A stretch of DNA of 64,000 bases from Inonotus obliquus. Its lineage: Eukaryota > Basidiomycota > Agaricomycetes > Hymenochaetales > Hymenochaetaceae. Below, piece after piece: positions 11,580-23,054 of this stretch. The notes under the pieces were generated by a model. The model did not search any database, was not told where the DNA came from, and saw nothing but the letters and a program-made list of their open reading frames with translations. The stretch spans positions 1,426,001 to 1,490,000 of the forward strand of contig JAJHTX010000004.1 of assembly GCA_032164295.1 (NCBI GenBank), in the 5' to 3' direction. Both the position numbers and the translations under genes were made by a program. Numbering within the stretch: position 1 is the first letter of the stretch; every line of letters starts with the position of its first letter.

Positions 11580-14500
11580 TTAAAAGAGATCGCGGAGACT
11601 GAGGGGTACTTCAGGCTGATCGAAACAAGTCAGCTTCAAATTTATTACTCAGATACACAGCGAAAACTTACGCATTTAATCCTTTATGGTGACAAATGTC
11701 AGCGAGCCCCCTGAAACAGCAAAACCAAAACGGAGAGACGCACTTATAGAAACATTCAATGGAACGCAACATCTCAACGTCACCTCCAGTTGCCGTCACA
11801 AAGTTAACAACAACTCCAGCTCTAGAATAATTGTTGGCAATTGCCGGCGCAACGCTGAACAACAATAGTAAGCTAGTGAACGAAAAGGCAAACAGAGTTT
11901 CCTACCGATGCGCGTATTCTTCCACGGCTTGAGGCAAATCTCCACAATCACAGTTAGCAATGGCTCTTATGTGAAACATACCGAACGTACCATAATTTAT
12001 CACGAGAGGAACCTGGAAGACATCCGGTGCTTTAACTTGAACATCGTAAGCAACCAATACCTTAGTAACGGGCCTTCTCAGCATGGAACCGGCGGAGTTC
12101 CTGAACTTGTTCAAAGCGGCTAATTTAGCGCCTGCGTTCATATCACTGTGCTGTAGGCGGATCATGTCAAGATTGTGACAGCGCCAAGGAAGTGTTACTC
12201 ACTAGAGGGATAGCCTCCAGTCCTTTGCTAGCAAGTTTATAGACTACGGCATCGAGTGCCGTAAGTCCACCAACATGAATAATTATCTGTGATACCTCCA
12301 CATCATCCAAGAGGTCGGCGAGCGCATCAAGCTTCCATTCTCTAGCCTGATTCGCTTCGGCACTGGAACTGGTGCCACGTCCTGACCCAATGATGCCATG
12401 ACCACCTCCAGCATTCATGGTTGACGGATCGGACCGAGCCCCAGATGCAGTGAAAGCAAGATACAGATAAAACTGACGAAGACCTTTCGTGCCCTGAGTC
12501 GTTTCAGAATGCGCAACGTTGCCATCGCGTCTCACAAGAACACGGACTGGCTCGCGTAATTGAATAGCATTAGCCAAGTTCAAAACATCTTGTGGGACGG
12601 TGTTGGAGAATAGAGCCGTCTGACGCTCAACTTGTGCCGTATTTGGAGTCCCAGAAAGTGATCCATTAGATCCAGCAATGTTAACGGCTGAGAATCGTCG
12701 TCCAACGCTCGGAGAGAATGGCGCGGCGGCAGAGTTACTCCCAACCAAATCGTGGGGGCTTGCTTGCGTCTGTCCCGGAGGAGTAGGGCTAAGTCCTGGG
12801 GCAGATTGATTCAATCCACGAGAACGCGGCGGCGGGAGCAGCTTTACTATATTGAAGACGAACTCGTGTAGGTTACGAGCAATCAGCTGATCTACCTCGT
12901 CCAACACGAGGAAACGGACATCAGAACCAGACAAGCCTCCGGGAGCTGTAAAAAGTGCATGAAGCTTTTGTGGAGTTCCACAAATAACATGAGGCATATT
13001 CTGTTGGAGTATGCGGAGCTCCTGCGAGACATCGCCACCCGGACTGACTGAGCCCACTCCTAGCGCGGACTTTACACCGATAGAACCTCCGAGATCTCGA
13101 ATAATGCGTTGTGCTTGAGTGGCCTGGTCTACTGTGGTGGAGATGAGAACGACCAGAGGCCCGCGACCAAGCAGACTCTGATTCATATACGTCACGGCAA
13201 CGTGAATTGCTGGGATGACATACGCAGCAATACGCTCTTGAGTCGGAGGTGCCTGGGCGATAATATCTGCGCCTCTGAGGAGGAAAGGTAAAGCTCTTTG
13301 CTGAATCTTGTTGGGCGGGCCGACACTAAAATCAGAGAAAGACTCATGTCTATCTTTGCCAGAAGCACAAATACAAAGGCGACGAACCCAAACTTATTAA
13401 GCGACCGCAACAAGTCAGGTGCAAGCGGGAGATGCTCCCATTTCGTAGCAACAGGTCCGGGTTCCCGAGGGGATCCTCCTTGACCCATCCATAGATCATT
13501 TGGCGAATCGGGCATCTGGCGAAATCGTCAGGGAAGAGATTTCTGGGACTACTTCATATACTCACTCCAGCAGAATCACGTCTCATTAGTCCAGCAATGG
13601 ACTTGCGCTTGTCGCGAGGCATATTGTCGGGTCTTCCCATATTCATGTCCGAGGGACGCATAGGTAACTCCAACGTTCCCGTGGACCATGTGCGCATAGG
13701 CGGATTCGGCACACGAGGAGACGGGCGTAAATCGGGTCTATTGGGTAGCCCGTGCCCTAGAAGACCTTGGTTTGCCGCAGAATGAGGGGGGATGCTCTGG
13801 TTCGGTGCAATATCGACATTACTCTGGATGGGGGGAAGCCCGGAAGATTGGCCAAAACTTTGTTGAAGATTAGACATATGATGTTGCGTCTGTAAAGCAA
13901 GCAAATGCCCAACAGAAGTGGTAAGACTATTGATTTTGCTCGACAAATGCGCAAGTTCATCTGGCTTCACGGCTGAGCCAACGAGAGGCGCTGGTTGAAG
14001 CGGACCCAATCCCAATGATGGTGTCAGGCTGCGTGATACGCTGTTAGAAGGAGCAAACGGATTCTTGAATTCAGGTTCAGAAGTCAAAGAACCCAAAGAC
14101 CTCTCGACAAGGAAGTTAACCTTGGTGTGCATTTCAGCTAGCTCTCGCTGAATTTCTCGATTTGAGAACTCGCATCTTGCAAGGCGTTCCAACAAGTCAC
14201 GTATAGTTGGCGAGCTCTTTATCTGTGCCTCGAAGCTCGTTGACGAATAATCAACACTGGACGTATTAATGCTGGCAGATCCGATAGAGGATGCCGGTGA
14301 CGCTGGTTTGAATGGCGTATTGAATGATTGAGAAGAGGAGTTCGTCAATGACCTCGTGGGTCCAGGTAGGATGGGTTGGTTAAAGTGACGATCGTGCTGT
14401 GCTTCATGAACAGATTGCATAAATTCGACGGGGTCATTCCCATGATTTACGGGCGCCTGCGCCCTCATAACCCATTGATGGATCGCACGAGGTCCCGGAG

Positions 14501-14891
14501 TTTCTTCCCCATCAAAAGTGACGCCAGAATGTGCAGTGGCTAGTCCACCCTCGCCAAGAGGTTTCACAGAACGTGACGCGTCGAGCGAGTTTTTGTCTTT
14601 CTCCTCTGATTGCTGAGTCGGGACAGAAGAACCGGGAGAACTTGATCGGGAGCTGGTTCGTATCGGTCCGTCACCGCTGTCCGTGGTCTGGACAGGCGAT
14701 GAACTGACTGAACGATAGTCTGAAACGGAGAACGTGATGGAGGATGATCCCGACGGCTCACGGTCTCTATCACCTAGGGACATTTTGAAACCTAAGCCAG
14801 TACCAGCGCCGGTCTGCTCAGAATTGTCCGAGGACATTCCGGATGGAAAGAAAGGAACGGAGCTGGGATTCAAGGTCGCACTCCTAGCCAT
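11580..14891 (-). CDS. DEAD-box/eIF4A-like protein with degenerate catalytic motifs
   Basis: Two-lobed helicase-fold protein with a disordered N-terminus. Exons read 13566-14891, 13388-13515, 12203-13325, 11991-12150, 11906-11939 and 11744-11854, plus a short end that probably stops near 11580. Residues 1-440 are Ser/Pro-rich with one helical patch (about 220-260). The core starts at KWEHLPLAPDLLRSLNKFG, a normal Q-motif region with NKIQQRALP. Motif I then reads AQAPPTQERIA instead of AxxGxGKT, motif Ia is TTVDQAT, Ib is TPQKL, motif II is DEVD, and motif III is SNT instead of SAT. Motif V reads AYDVQVKAPDV, and motif VI is HRVAPAIAN instead of HRIGRxGR. Fold signatures such as VPLVINYDLPQAVEEYAHR remain, so a pseudo-helicase without ATPase activity is likely. 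The last exon boundaries (below 11744) are unsure. Confidence 0.82.
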
Positions 14892-15450
14892 GATGAAACG
14901 ATTCGCGATACGCCTCCTCCTCGCGGGCTATGAACGAGTCAGCAAGACTTTATCGCAAGCGAGACAAGCCACGAAGGTAGAGTCGCGGTTCAGAAAGATG
15001 GGTCCGAGGTTCTGTTGTATGAGTGGGACACATACCTCTGTAATTGAGCTCTAGGAACGTTTGGTGGTCGTCATGCGAGACGATGAGAGATTAGCGGGCG
15101 TGAAGCGATATCGTGCTTAAGGAAGAATATGAAGCGACTGGTGTTCCTTGTTATACTATATTATGTTAAGCGGGCTATTCCGATATATTATTATTATAGA
15201 CTTCACGTGATACACCCCTTATTTACACGAGTTAAAATCATAAAATCGTTAGCTAGAGTGACTTGGAGGTTACTTATGAAGGTATAAACCACAGAGATAC
15301 AGAGGAATGGGCATGACGAAGTGCGCAGAGAATGCGGGTTCATAATCGCATTCGATCCACAGCATTGAACACAGAATGACATGAAGGGACGTGTATGCTT
15401 TACAACCGTCAAGTACCAGGTATATATGGCTTTCTATGCGATGAAATAGG
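14892..15450. other. Intergenic, promoter side of the helicase-like gene
   Basis: About 560 bp upstream of the helicase-like start and downstream of the RRM gene, both on the minus strand. AT-rich runs occur near 15150-15200. Open frames on the minus strand (15203-15412, 15270-15581) show no protein character. Confidence 0.4.
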
Positions 15451-16102
15451 CTAGTTTTCGGATAGTCTTGAGGATTGTGCCTGCGCATGCGGCCTCCACT
15501 CAGGTAATTCTGCCATCTTGTGGCAGACCTGTGTGCATCAGATCTTAGACTGTTGTCATGTGAGGGAACAAAGGAGTCCACTTACGACAAGAGCACGTCC
15601 CTCAATGAGAAGTCCATTGAGATCAGCAGCAGCAGCAGGCGCATTTGGATCGTTGAAGATTATCTCCGCATAGCATGTTGAATCTTCTCGATATACAAAG
15701 CACAATTTGGTTACTCGTTCAACAGGACCACAGACTTTAAAAACGCGAGCTAGTGTTATTTGTGTGACGCTGTGTGAAAGCTAAAGCACAAGTTAGTCGG
15801 ACGAAAACACGAGCGGTATAGCGACACCCACATTGCCTACGAAGATACGTGAGGTAGACGCTCTTTCGCGACGTAGTTCCTCGTCAAACTCTAGACATTT
15901 CTTCTTCTCCCCTTCCGGAGCCAACCGGTTCGAAAGATCTTTCAGGTACTTGCCTGCACGCCGATCCCCGTTTCTTAACAAAGCCCGTCCCTTGCGTACA
16001 GTTTTATGATACGTCTGACAGAAAGGCAATAAGTTAGCGAAGACAATTTTCGTACAAGCAAATAAGAAGACATACGGGAGATGCGGGAGGAGTTGGGAGC
16101 AT
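15451..16102 (-). CDS. Small single-RRM RNA-binding protein
   Basis: Four exons (16076-16102, 15832-16014, 15586-15780, 15451-15528) give 160 residues. Residues 1-70 are basic and helical (KGRALLRNGDRRAGKYLKDL, then EKKKCLEFDEELRRERAST). Residues about 68-140 form one RRM. RNP2 is RIFVGNL, completed by the splice at the Asn codon; RNP1 sits in CYAEIIFNDP in a weak form, lacking the usual Gly/aromatic pattern. The helix PAAAADLNGLLIEGRALVV closes the domain. A short Gln/Ser tail follows. The CTTTCAC acceptor (15780) was preferred over a nearer AG because only it keeps frame. I cannot name an orthologue; the size suggests an accessory spliceosomal or mRNA factor, which is inference. Confidence 0.75.
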
Positions 16103-16575
16103 GATACGAGTCAATTTCGAAAGTGGGCGAACCAATCCGAGTGTATGAAGAAAGCGCTGACTCTGGTGTGTATGAAAACCTGAGGCATCATCTGAGGAGG
16201 TTTATATATCCTGGAAACGTAGACCTGCACTTTGTGACAGAGGTGGCCCGCGAGCTTTGGTCGCACCACAACCCACATGGACCTCAAGCCACATAGACTT
16301 GTGGCCAAAGCGAGGCCATAGCATTGACCTTGCGGTTCTGCTTGGCAAAGCGCATATACGCATTCTTTGGAACACCTGGAGGACAACGGTATCAAGAAGT
16401 AACATCATCAGGGCATCATGAAGATTCGTTCTTCTCGATTGCTTTGTCTTGATTGAGCACTGGGCAGATTTCTTGAAGAGACATTTCTAGATGAAACTTG
16501 ACGGGAGCGTCAGGCATACGTGGATTTCAATGAAACCTCCAGGGAGTCATTAAATTGATGGCGCTATGCACTGTT
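16103..16575. other. Intergenic between RRM gene and aminotransferase
   Basis: Just under 500 bp. Minus-strand frames (16111-16395, 16202-16408) abut the RRM start but do not resemble protein sequence and lack a good splice link. It probably holds the RRM promoter and the aminotransferase 3' end. Confidence 0.35.
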
Positions 16576-18065
16576 CTAATTATCCACTTCCCACTGATTG
16601 AATTCTGCTTCCAGTTCGCGAAGCCTGGAACAGACCCTCCTTACCTTGTCGTCATCCACATTCGCGACCGAGAAACGTATCCATCTGTCCTCGTCACGAC
16701 ATTCCCCTTTTGTCATTGGCGCCGGCATGAAGAATCTGGATGGCAGAGTGACAATACCAGCCTCCATTGCCATCCTACGGCTGACATCCATGGCACGTAT
16801 GCCTTTGAAAGGATGTCGCACAAAGGCATAATATCCCCCCTGAGAACCAATTTTCCATGAGCTAGGAAGAAGGGATCTGAATAGTTCGTGCCGATGGGCG
16901 AGTGAATTTGCAGTCTCACGAATGAACGGACGTAGTTCGGGCAGCAATGAGTGCAATGCCAATTGAGTATGCCTCGGTGGACATATCTGTATACAATCGA
17001 GAACAGTTTCCACCTGTTTCAGCACTTCGGCAGATGCGACGATTGCCCCTAGGCGATGCCCAGGGATACAGTAGCTCTTAGAGAATGAAAAAAGATGGAT
17101 GAAATGGTTCCTCCACGTCCAGTCTGTCGGGAGCACTGATTGCGATTGCAAATGTCCAGGGACGAACAAATGGTGCGGCGCTCCTGCTAAGATGAAGTCT
17201 CGGTAGGTCTCGTCCATGATAAGGGCTATATTATGCTTTCTCGCCAGAAGCGCAAAAGCAGAGATCAAAGATGGGGGATAAATGGCACCAGTCTATTTTA
17301 TGAGTAAGTACTTGTTATAGACGGTTGGACGAAGGTCACTTGCAGGATTATTTGGAGAGACCAGAACGATTGCCTTCGTCTTAGAAGAAATGAGCTTTGC
17401 GCATCGATCGGGCGAAGGTTGAAAACCATCCTCCGGAGTCGTTTGAAGGGGCACCGGAGAAATTCCGAGCATTTGGAGTGTCATCCTGCACTTGGATCTT
17501 CATGAAGAGCCTCAATTAACCGTAGTTCAAGAGACGGACTCATGGTTGAAATACCTAAAAGCTAATATCAAGTTCACGTTCACTGATGTTTTACTTGATC
17601 GGCATACCAAGGAATTGGAAGTATAACCTCGTCTCCTGCATCAGCCACAGACATAATGGCCGTCACAAACGCCATGTTACACCCGGCAGTTAGGGCAACA
17701 TCCTCCGAGTTAATGTCACTATCGTTGCCATAGACGAATTTCATTTCCCGTGCTAGTGACGCCCGGAGAAGTGGTTCGCCAGTCATAGGACAATAACCAC
17801 AGGATCGAGGATCCGACGCGGACTTGCCAAGCGCTTCAAGAAGTATTGGAGGAGGTGGTATGCCTGGAACGCCTTGAGACATGTCGAGCAGGGGCCTTTC
17901 TTTGGTCGAGGCATAGGATGTAGCCCATTTGTATGCTTGTGGGATTCTAACGCAAGGATGTAATCATTATCATCTTGACATGTACTTGGAATATGGTACC
18001 AACGGAGGACTCGAAGTACCCTGAACTTGGCGCGAAACGCGGAATGCGAGAGTTCGGGAGGCCAT
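16576..18065 (-). CDS. PLP-dependent aminotransferase, class I/II
   Basis: Fold-type I aminotransferase of 430 residues in five exons: 17986-18065, 17608-17946, 17540-17554, 17344-17485 and 16576-17292. Motifs in order: LLDMSQGVPGIPPPP, GYCPMTGEPLLRASLA, TAGCNMAFVTAIMSVADAGD, the SPNNPTG loop, DETYRDF (Asp and Tyr that contact PLP), SFSKSYCIPGHRLG with the Schiff-base Lys, and IRFSVAN with the Arg that binds the substrate carboxylate. The 15-nt exon (coding YFNH) and a GC-AG intron (donor GCAAGT at 17343) are both needed to get PWYFNHEMTLQMLG and PNNPTGAI. The substrate cannot be read from sequence; close fungal relatives are annotated only as aromatic or general aminotransferases. The N-terminus MASRTLAFRVSRQ might be a weak mitochondrial signal. 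Confidence 0.9.
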
Positions 18066-18256
18066 AGACGATCGAAATCAGTGCTGATGTTGTCCTACGT
18101 TGATGGTAGTGATCAAGGAAACAGCTGAGGCTGGGAGTTTTTTGAAATCAAATTACCACCTTCTGCAGACGACGACGGCGCGTGACCGCAAGTTTCCTCT
18201 TTGCCTTCAATCACCAACCAAGGCCTATTTCTCTTCTTTACCATCCACGATCCACA

Positions 18257-19764
18257 ATGTCGAACAGGGCTACGAAGGGCATCAAGGCGGATGAAAATGA
18301 AATTGATGAGATAATTGAACCAAATCGATACCCTTCACCTCCGCCCCACGTCACCCATATTTCTCGAGGAGTGCATGTAGGCCTTTAAATACGCCGTTAA
18401 ATGCTTGATGTTGACATACACATTAGACTCCATCATTCTCCTCATTTCAACCGCGAGACCTTCGATTCACGTCCACTAATCCTGTAACGCATGTGGCTTG
18501 GAGTTGCGATGGACGCAGGTTAGCATCCGTTGGTATTGACAAGGCAGTACGGATATGGACACCAGAGAAAAGCGTAAGCACTGTTTATTGACCATTGAAC
18601 GCCGTGCTGATATCTTTCAGCTTGAACCTCGAAGGTACCTCTAAATTCTTGTGCGGAAGAGAGTTACTCAGCCAAATATGCATCCTTTAAGTGCCGTCCA
18701 GTATTCAGGAGGGCATGACTACGAAGTCGACTACGTGACATGGAATCCTACCCATCCAGACCTATTCTGTACCTCAAGCCAGCGAGACAGGAAAATTGTC
18801 TTTTGGGATGCTCGACGTATGCTTGTTCCCGATGGCTTCTTCACCACTGTCTGATCTAACACCTTAGCTGCTTACTTTTCTTAGAGAGTCGACCCGTCCA
18901 AATTCACCCACGCGCTACACCAGTGGTACAACTCAACTATGCTCCTGACGGGAAGACAATCTGTTTCGTTACGTTCACTAATCAGTTGGGATTCATGGCC
19001 TTCGGCCAGGGAGAAGGCGAAGCGAAACCTCAGTGGACTGCAGTAAAAACCGACCCAGTTCGTTACTTTTCCTCGTGAGTGAATGTACATAGTCACTAAT
19101 ATGGATTATAGATAAGCGCATCAACAGCCATGTTCAACCACGCTGGCGACGGATTAGTCCTCAGTCATTTCCGTCAAAACACGGTTATGATTGTTGATTA
19201 TCCATCACTTACAACACGTGAACAACCACCTGCACACGTCGGAGGTTGCCTGGCTGTTGCGCTCGACCCACGCGGACGGTCAGTTAGCAACCATTCAAGA
19301 TATCGCCTAACCTTGAACTGACAAATGTGGACTAGATATCTCGTCTCTGGTGGGAACGACTCGATCGTCGACATCTTCGACATGAACGATTGGATATGCA
19401 CAAACACAATTACCTGCTGCGAGTGAGTCTATGGGGAACCCAATTGCGTCTATATCTAAATCCTGCATGCATCCAGTCACTCAATAACTGCGATGAGCTT
19501 ATCTCATGACGGGGAATATCTTGCCATCGCAAGTCAAGGGACGTATATCGACCTGGTGAGATCGCCATATCACCTTTGTACGAGACTCATCGCTTACCCG
19601 CTTGCAATCAGTGCGCCGTAGAAACAGCCTTACCACTGCATCGCATAAACATCGTAGGGCCTGCACACTCCGTTACCTGGCACCCTTCCAAGTACGTCTT
19701 GGCATATAGTGGACAGGGAGCTCCACAAATAGCTTTCTTGAGCTTGTTTGGACCCGGAATTTAG
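18257..19764 (+). CDS. THOC3: THO complex subunit 3 (TEX1/THOC3), WD40 protein
   Basis: Seven-bladed WD40 subunit of THO/TREX, which couples transcription to mRNA export in the nucleus. Nine exons (18257-18376, 18427-18573, 18621-18634, 18692-18816, 18885-19074, 19117-19278, 19336-19422, 19477-19555, 19612-19764) give 358 residues, the usual THOC3 size. Repeat marks are THVAWSCDGRRLASVGIDK, DYVTWNPTHPDLFCTSSQRD, YLVSGGNDSIVDIFD, ITAMSLSHDGEYLAIASQG and HSVTWHPSKYVLAYSG. Exon 3 is only 14 nt, and including it yields LEPRSAVQYSGGH. The N-terminus is acidic (ADENEIDEIIEPN). The start is the ATG that gives MSNRATKG; frames upstream lack an in-frame ATG. Confidence 0.88.
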
Positions 19765-20305
19765 CGCCTCTGATGTCTTTCAGACCACTTGTACGACTGA
19801 GTGCCCACTTTTTTGCTGCAGAGTTTTCTGGGTTTAGGGAATGTTGCAATTACTTGTATTTGTTTGATACAGTATAGACCAAGTCATTCGAGCTATAACT
19901 ACATTTTATTTATGCGAGGCTAGTGTGAATCGTACTCGAAGAAATGAAGCGAGGAAAGCAATTAAGTGAACTTAAGTACAAGGACTGCATGGTGAAAGCA
20001 ACGTCAAAACGGTGAGCAATCAAAGGAACGCAAGATACAAAGCCTGATTAATCGGTTTGTGAAACCGGGGCATAACAACAAGTAAGGAATCGGTCTTGGG
20101 CGAGAGCTTTTTTTTGTATGAACATGGCATTGGCTCTGACCGTATCGCACTACGTTTACTTCTTTGTCAGATGTTGCCCTAACCGCGTTCGTGGGCGGGA
20201 AGGGTATGTTTGGTGTTCGAGTCATGGATGAACCATCTTTCTTGGACTGACGACCATTAGAACCGGGAACAGCAGTAGCCTATCGCCCTCGCGCTGGCAT
20301 TGGGA
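19765..20305. other. Convergent 3' region
   Basis: About 540 bp between the converging stops of THOC3 and the membrane-protein gene. AT-rich, with several short frames and no protein-like stretch. Confidence 0.4.
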
Positions 20306-22612
20306 TTAACGACGATCCAGGCTGCCCGACTGTTCTTGGTAGGCTTGACTCGCCAGCGAAGCACTCCGACGTACTTTTGGAAAGTCGATGCAGGATTCGT
20401 GGTGTACTGGTATTTGAGCCCCTCGCGGTGTCCTCGCATTGTGGCCATTATTCACGGGAAGACGCTCTGCGGCTAAGAGCGCGGGGACTAATTGCGAAAG
20501 TAGCGATATACCATCAACTTCCATCATCCGACTTGTGGTACCAACCGGTGGAGGCGACGTAACCAGACCCTGGAACGTATGATTCGTGCCATCAGAATTT
20601 AAGCAAGGATCGCCTGGTGAGCAGTAATCTCCTCCATCTGGATCCTTGGGGTGCGAAGGACGTGGAGGTGATTCCATGCTAACATCCAGGATAGTCTCTA
20701 GGTTTGTCGTAAATGCACCTCTGTTAGATCTGCTAGTTCTCGAACTCATTGAACTTGTGCTTGACCGCCTGCTGACACTGACAGAAGTCGGGAAGTCTAA
20801 TGCCTGTGACGATGCCGATGACCGACTTCTCATGAGGAAGTTTTGCTGGTCAAGAGAACCTTCATGCTGTTGCCGACCTTCCGAGCCAGGTAACCACCCA
20901 AGTTCATTGTCGCAGTAAGTGTTGATCGCGACGAAAGCCGACGTGGCTGCAGAATCGTACTGAGGAGCGTGCTGCGGTTCATCGCGTTGAGAGTTCTCTT
21001 CCTGCGCCTCCGACTTAACCGGAAGAACAGAAAGCTTAGGAACGGGAGTGAGCAAGCTGGTTGCACGACTAAGTTTGCCCTTTCCGTCTACCGCATCGCC
21101 TTTACTCAACCAGACATCCCCACTACGGCACCCTTCAACGACGGTCATGCTTCCGCTGATCTTATGTCTGCTCCTCGTTTTTGACGATTTTGGCAGGTTG
21201 CTCACCTCCCCGAAAAGATCGGTCGGGATCGGTAACGGGCAAAAAAACACGTTGAAAGCGAGCATTGGAGCAGGAATCGTTACCGCAACGATGAGAAGAA
21301 CAGATATCGGTGTCTGACTGGGACCGAGAACGATAAAAGGCAGCGCAAGGATCTATTAATGCACAGAAGTCAACCAACTCATTCTATGTACGAATGCAAT
21401 AAAGCCAGCTTACCGGAGGAAGCCAAATAAAGGCAAGCCAAGCAGAAATGTGACTCCAAGACACATTGACACTTTTCGGAAGAGCGCTACTGGGTAGAAC
21501 GAGTCCTTTCTCTCCTTGACAACGGTCCAGATCAGGCTGAGTGCGTCTGGCAGGAGTCGCAAAATGCTCATGAGACGGGCTTGTCGTGGGGGTAAAACGA
21601 GTACACGGATATAGGATACCATCGTGTACCACTGCGCTGAAATCCTGGAAAGCACTACCTGGCGCTCGTCCACCCTTGCTGGTTGGGAATGACCAGTCAG
21701 GCATAGTCGGTGGTGCAGTGGACGGCTCGGCGAGCCACGAGTTTTCTCGCTGGGATCCTTCATCCGACCTCCGCAGGGCATTCGCTGGGGTTAGGGAGTT
21801 CCTTTCTTCATCTTGAGATCCAAAGGAGAACGACGATATTGAAACATGGTTGACTCCCGAGTCAGAAGTAATCCACGAACTCCCGTCCTTCAATGCCTCG
21901 ACATCCCCAGGCGGAAAAGGTTTCGCATTCCCAGTCAGATCTTCCAAGGAGCCGTTAAACTCGTTGAACGTGGAGAGATTTCGGCGAATCGCAGACAAGG
22001 TAGCGATCAAGCAGACCATTGCTATCGTGCTCATGATGGTAATTCCATACATGTAACTGCCAGTTACTATTTGAATGCTTCGAGTCGTAACGTTTGCCAC
22101 TAATCCCGAAGCGATGCTCGATATAACCGTCAAGATCAGAACAGGGAGCCATATGAGTAATTGGAGAGGGCCAAAGGAAGACGCTTTGGCCTTTCGAACC
22201 TGCAGTAGCGTAATAAGAGTAATGATGCAGAGGCATGTCGGCGTGACCGTCAAGGCGAGGTGCAGACGAATGGAAGGCATAGGTTGCCCGACTACGTCTG
22301 AGTTCTTATGTAAGGCCTCCCAGGAAAGCGTTGCAGCGGAAAGGATAGTAGTAACAGCAAGCCAAATGTATGCCTGCTCTGGCTGAGATAAAGTAGGGTT
22401 CTGTGGATTCCTTCGTGTCAGCTATTTTAGAAAGTCAGTTTCGGAAGCACGGGAGGTAAATAACTGGGCCCTACGGGATGAGTACGGCTATCTGGAACCA
22501 GAGGGGCAAGCACGCAGAGTATAACGAACGCCGAAGAGAGGAATGATATTAAGGCTAAAACAAGCGTCGGGATGAGCGTTTTCATGTCGGCTTCACTCAG
22601 CAGGGATGTCAT
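20306..22612 (-). CDS. Seven-helix membrane protein of unknown function
   Basis: Three exons (22475-22612, 21414-22421, 20306-21352) join in frame to 730 residues. I do not recognise the family. Hydrophobic segments: (1) LIPTLVLALISFLSSAFVIL, (2) YIWLAVTTILSAATLSW, (3) LHLALTVTPTCLCIITLITL, (4) LLIWLPVLILTVISSIASGL, (5) YMYGITIMSTIAMVCLIATL. After a polar loop of about 180 residues come (6) WLAFIWLPPILALPFIVLG and (7) SVLLIVAVTIPAPMLAFNVF. The remaining 300-odd residues are a Ser/Arg-rich cytosolic-type tail (SRRSSTSSMSSRTSRS). Seven helices with a long loop between 5 and 6 and a long tail match the layout of G-protein-coupled receptors, but no family motif is visible, so a receptor role is only a guess. 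No signal peptide apart from helix 1. Confidence 0.72.
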
Positions 22613-23054
22613 CGGCGTGCGAGCGTTCTAATCGTTTTCTTTTCTAGGCAATTAGCGCAATGCAGAGTCGTTAAGGCATACTAGGCGTCATTTGAGATTT
22701 TCGTTACGAGTCGTAAGGATAGACTAAGAGATAAACAGAGGCACCGAGGCGCTCGCTGGCGGACTTAAGAAGAAATTGAACTATTTGGTCCATATTTCCT
22801 TATTCGGAGCTGCATAAACAACACGAACCAGGATCACGAGACCGTGACAACCTTTGAAAGGTACTTCTACCTCGCCTTCGCCCATCCACCCATCCTTCCT
22901 TATAATGACTAGCTGGGCACATAAATGCGGAGAGAATTTATTTCCCAGTACGCATCCTGTAAGATAATCTAAGAAGCATTCCGGATAAACAAGCCAATCG
23001 CTCACTAACCTGGAAAGCGCTCGGGTTGTTATCCACAACTAAGGGAAGGAACAT
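22613..23054. other. Intergenic, no gene accepted
   Basis: About 440 bp upstream of the seven-helix gene and downstream of the GH16 gene. A minus-strand frame at 22781-23038 is open for 85 codons, but I could not connect it to a known protein or to the neighbouring genes. Confidence 0.35.

Noticed and set aside
14898..15054. Plus-strand frame 14734-15054
   Set aside because: Antisense shadow of the start of the helicase-like gene with no independent features.
22781..23038. 85-codon minus-strand frame between the GH16 and seven-helix genes
   Set aside because: The first codon context is poor and no homology pattern is seen. It lies downstream of the GH16 stop region and may be 5' UTR of nothing. 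Not supported.
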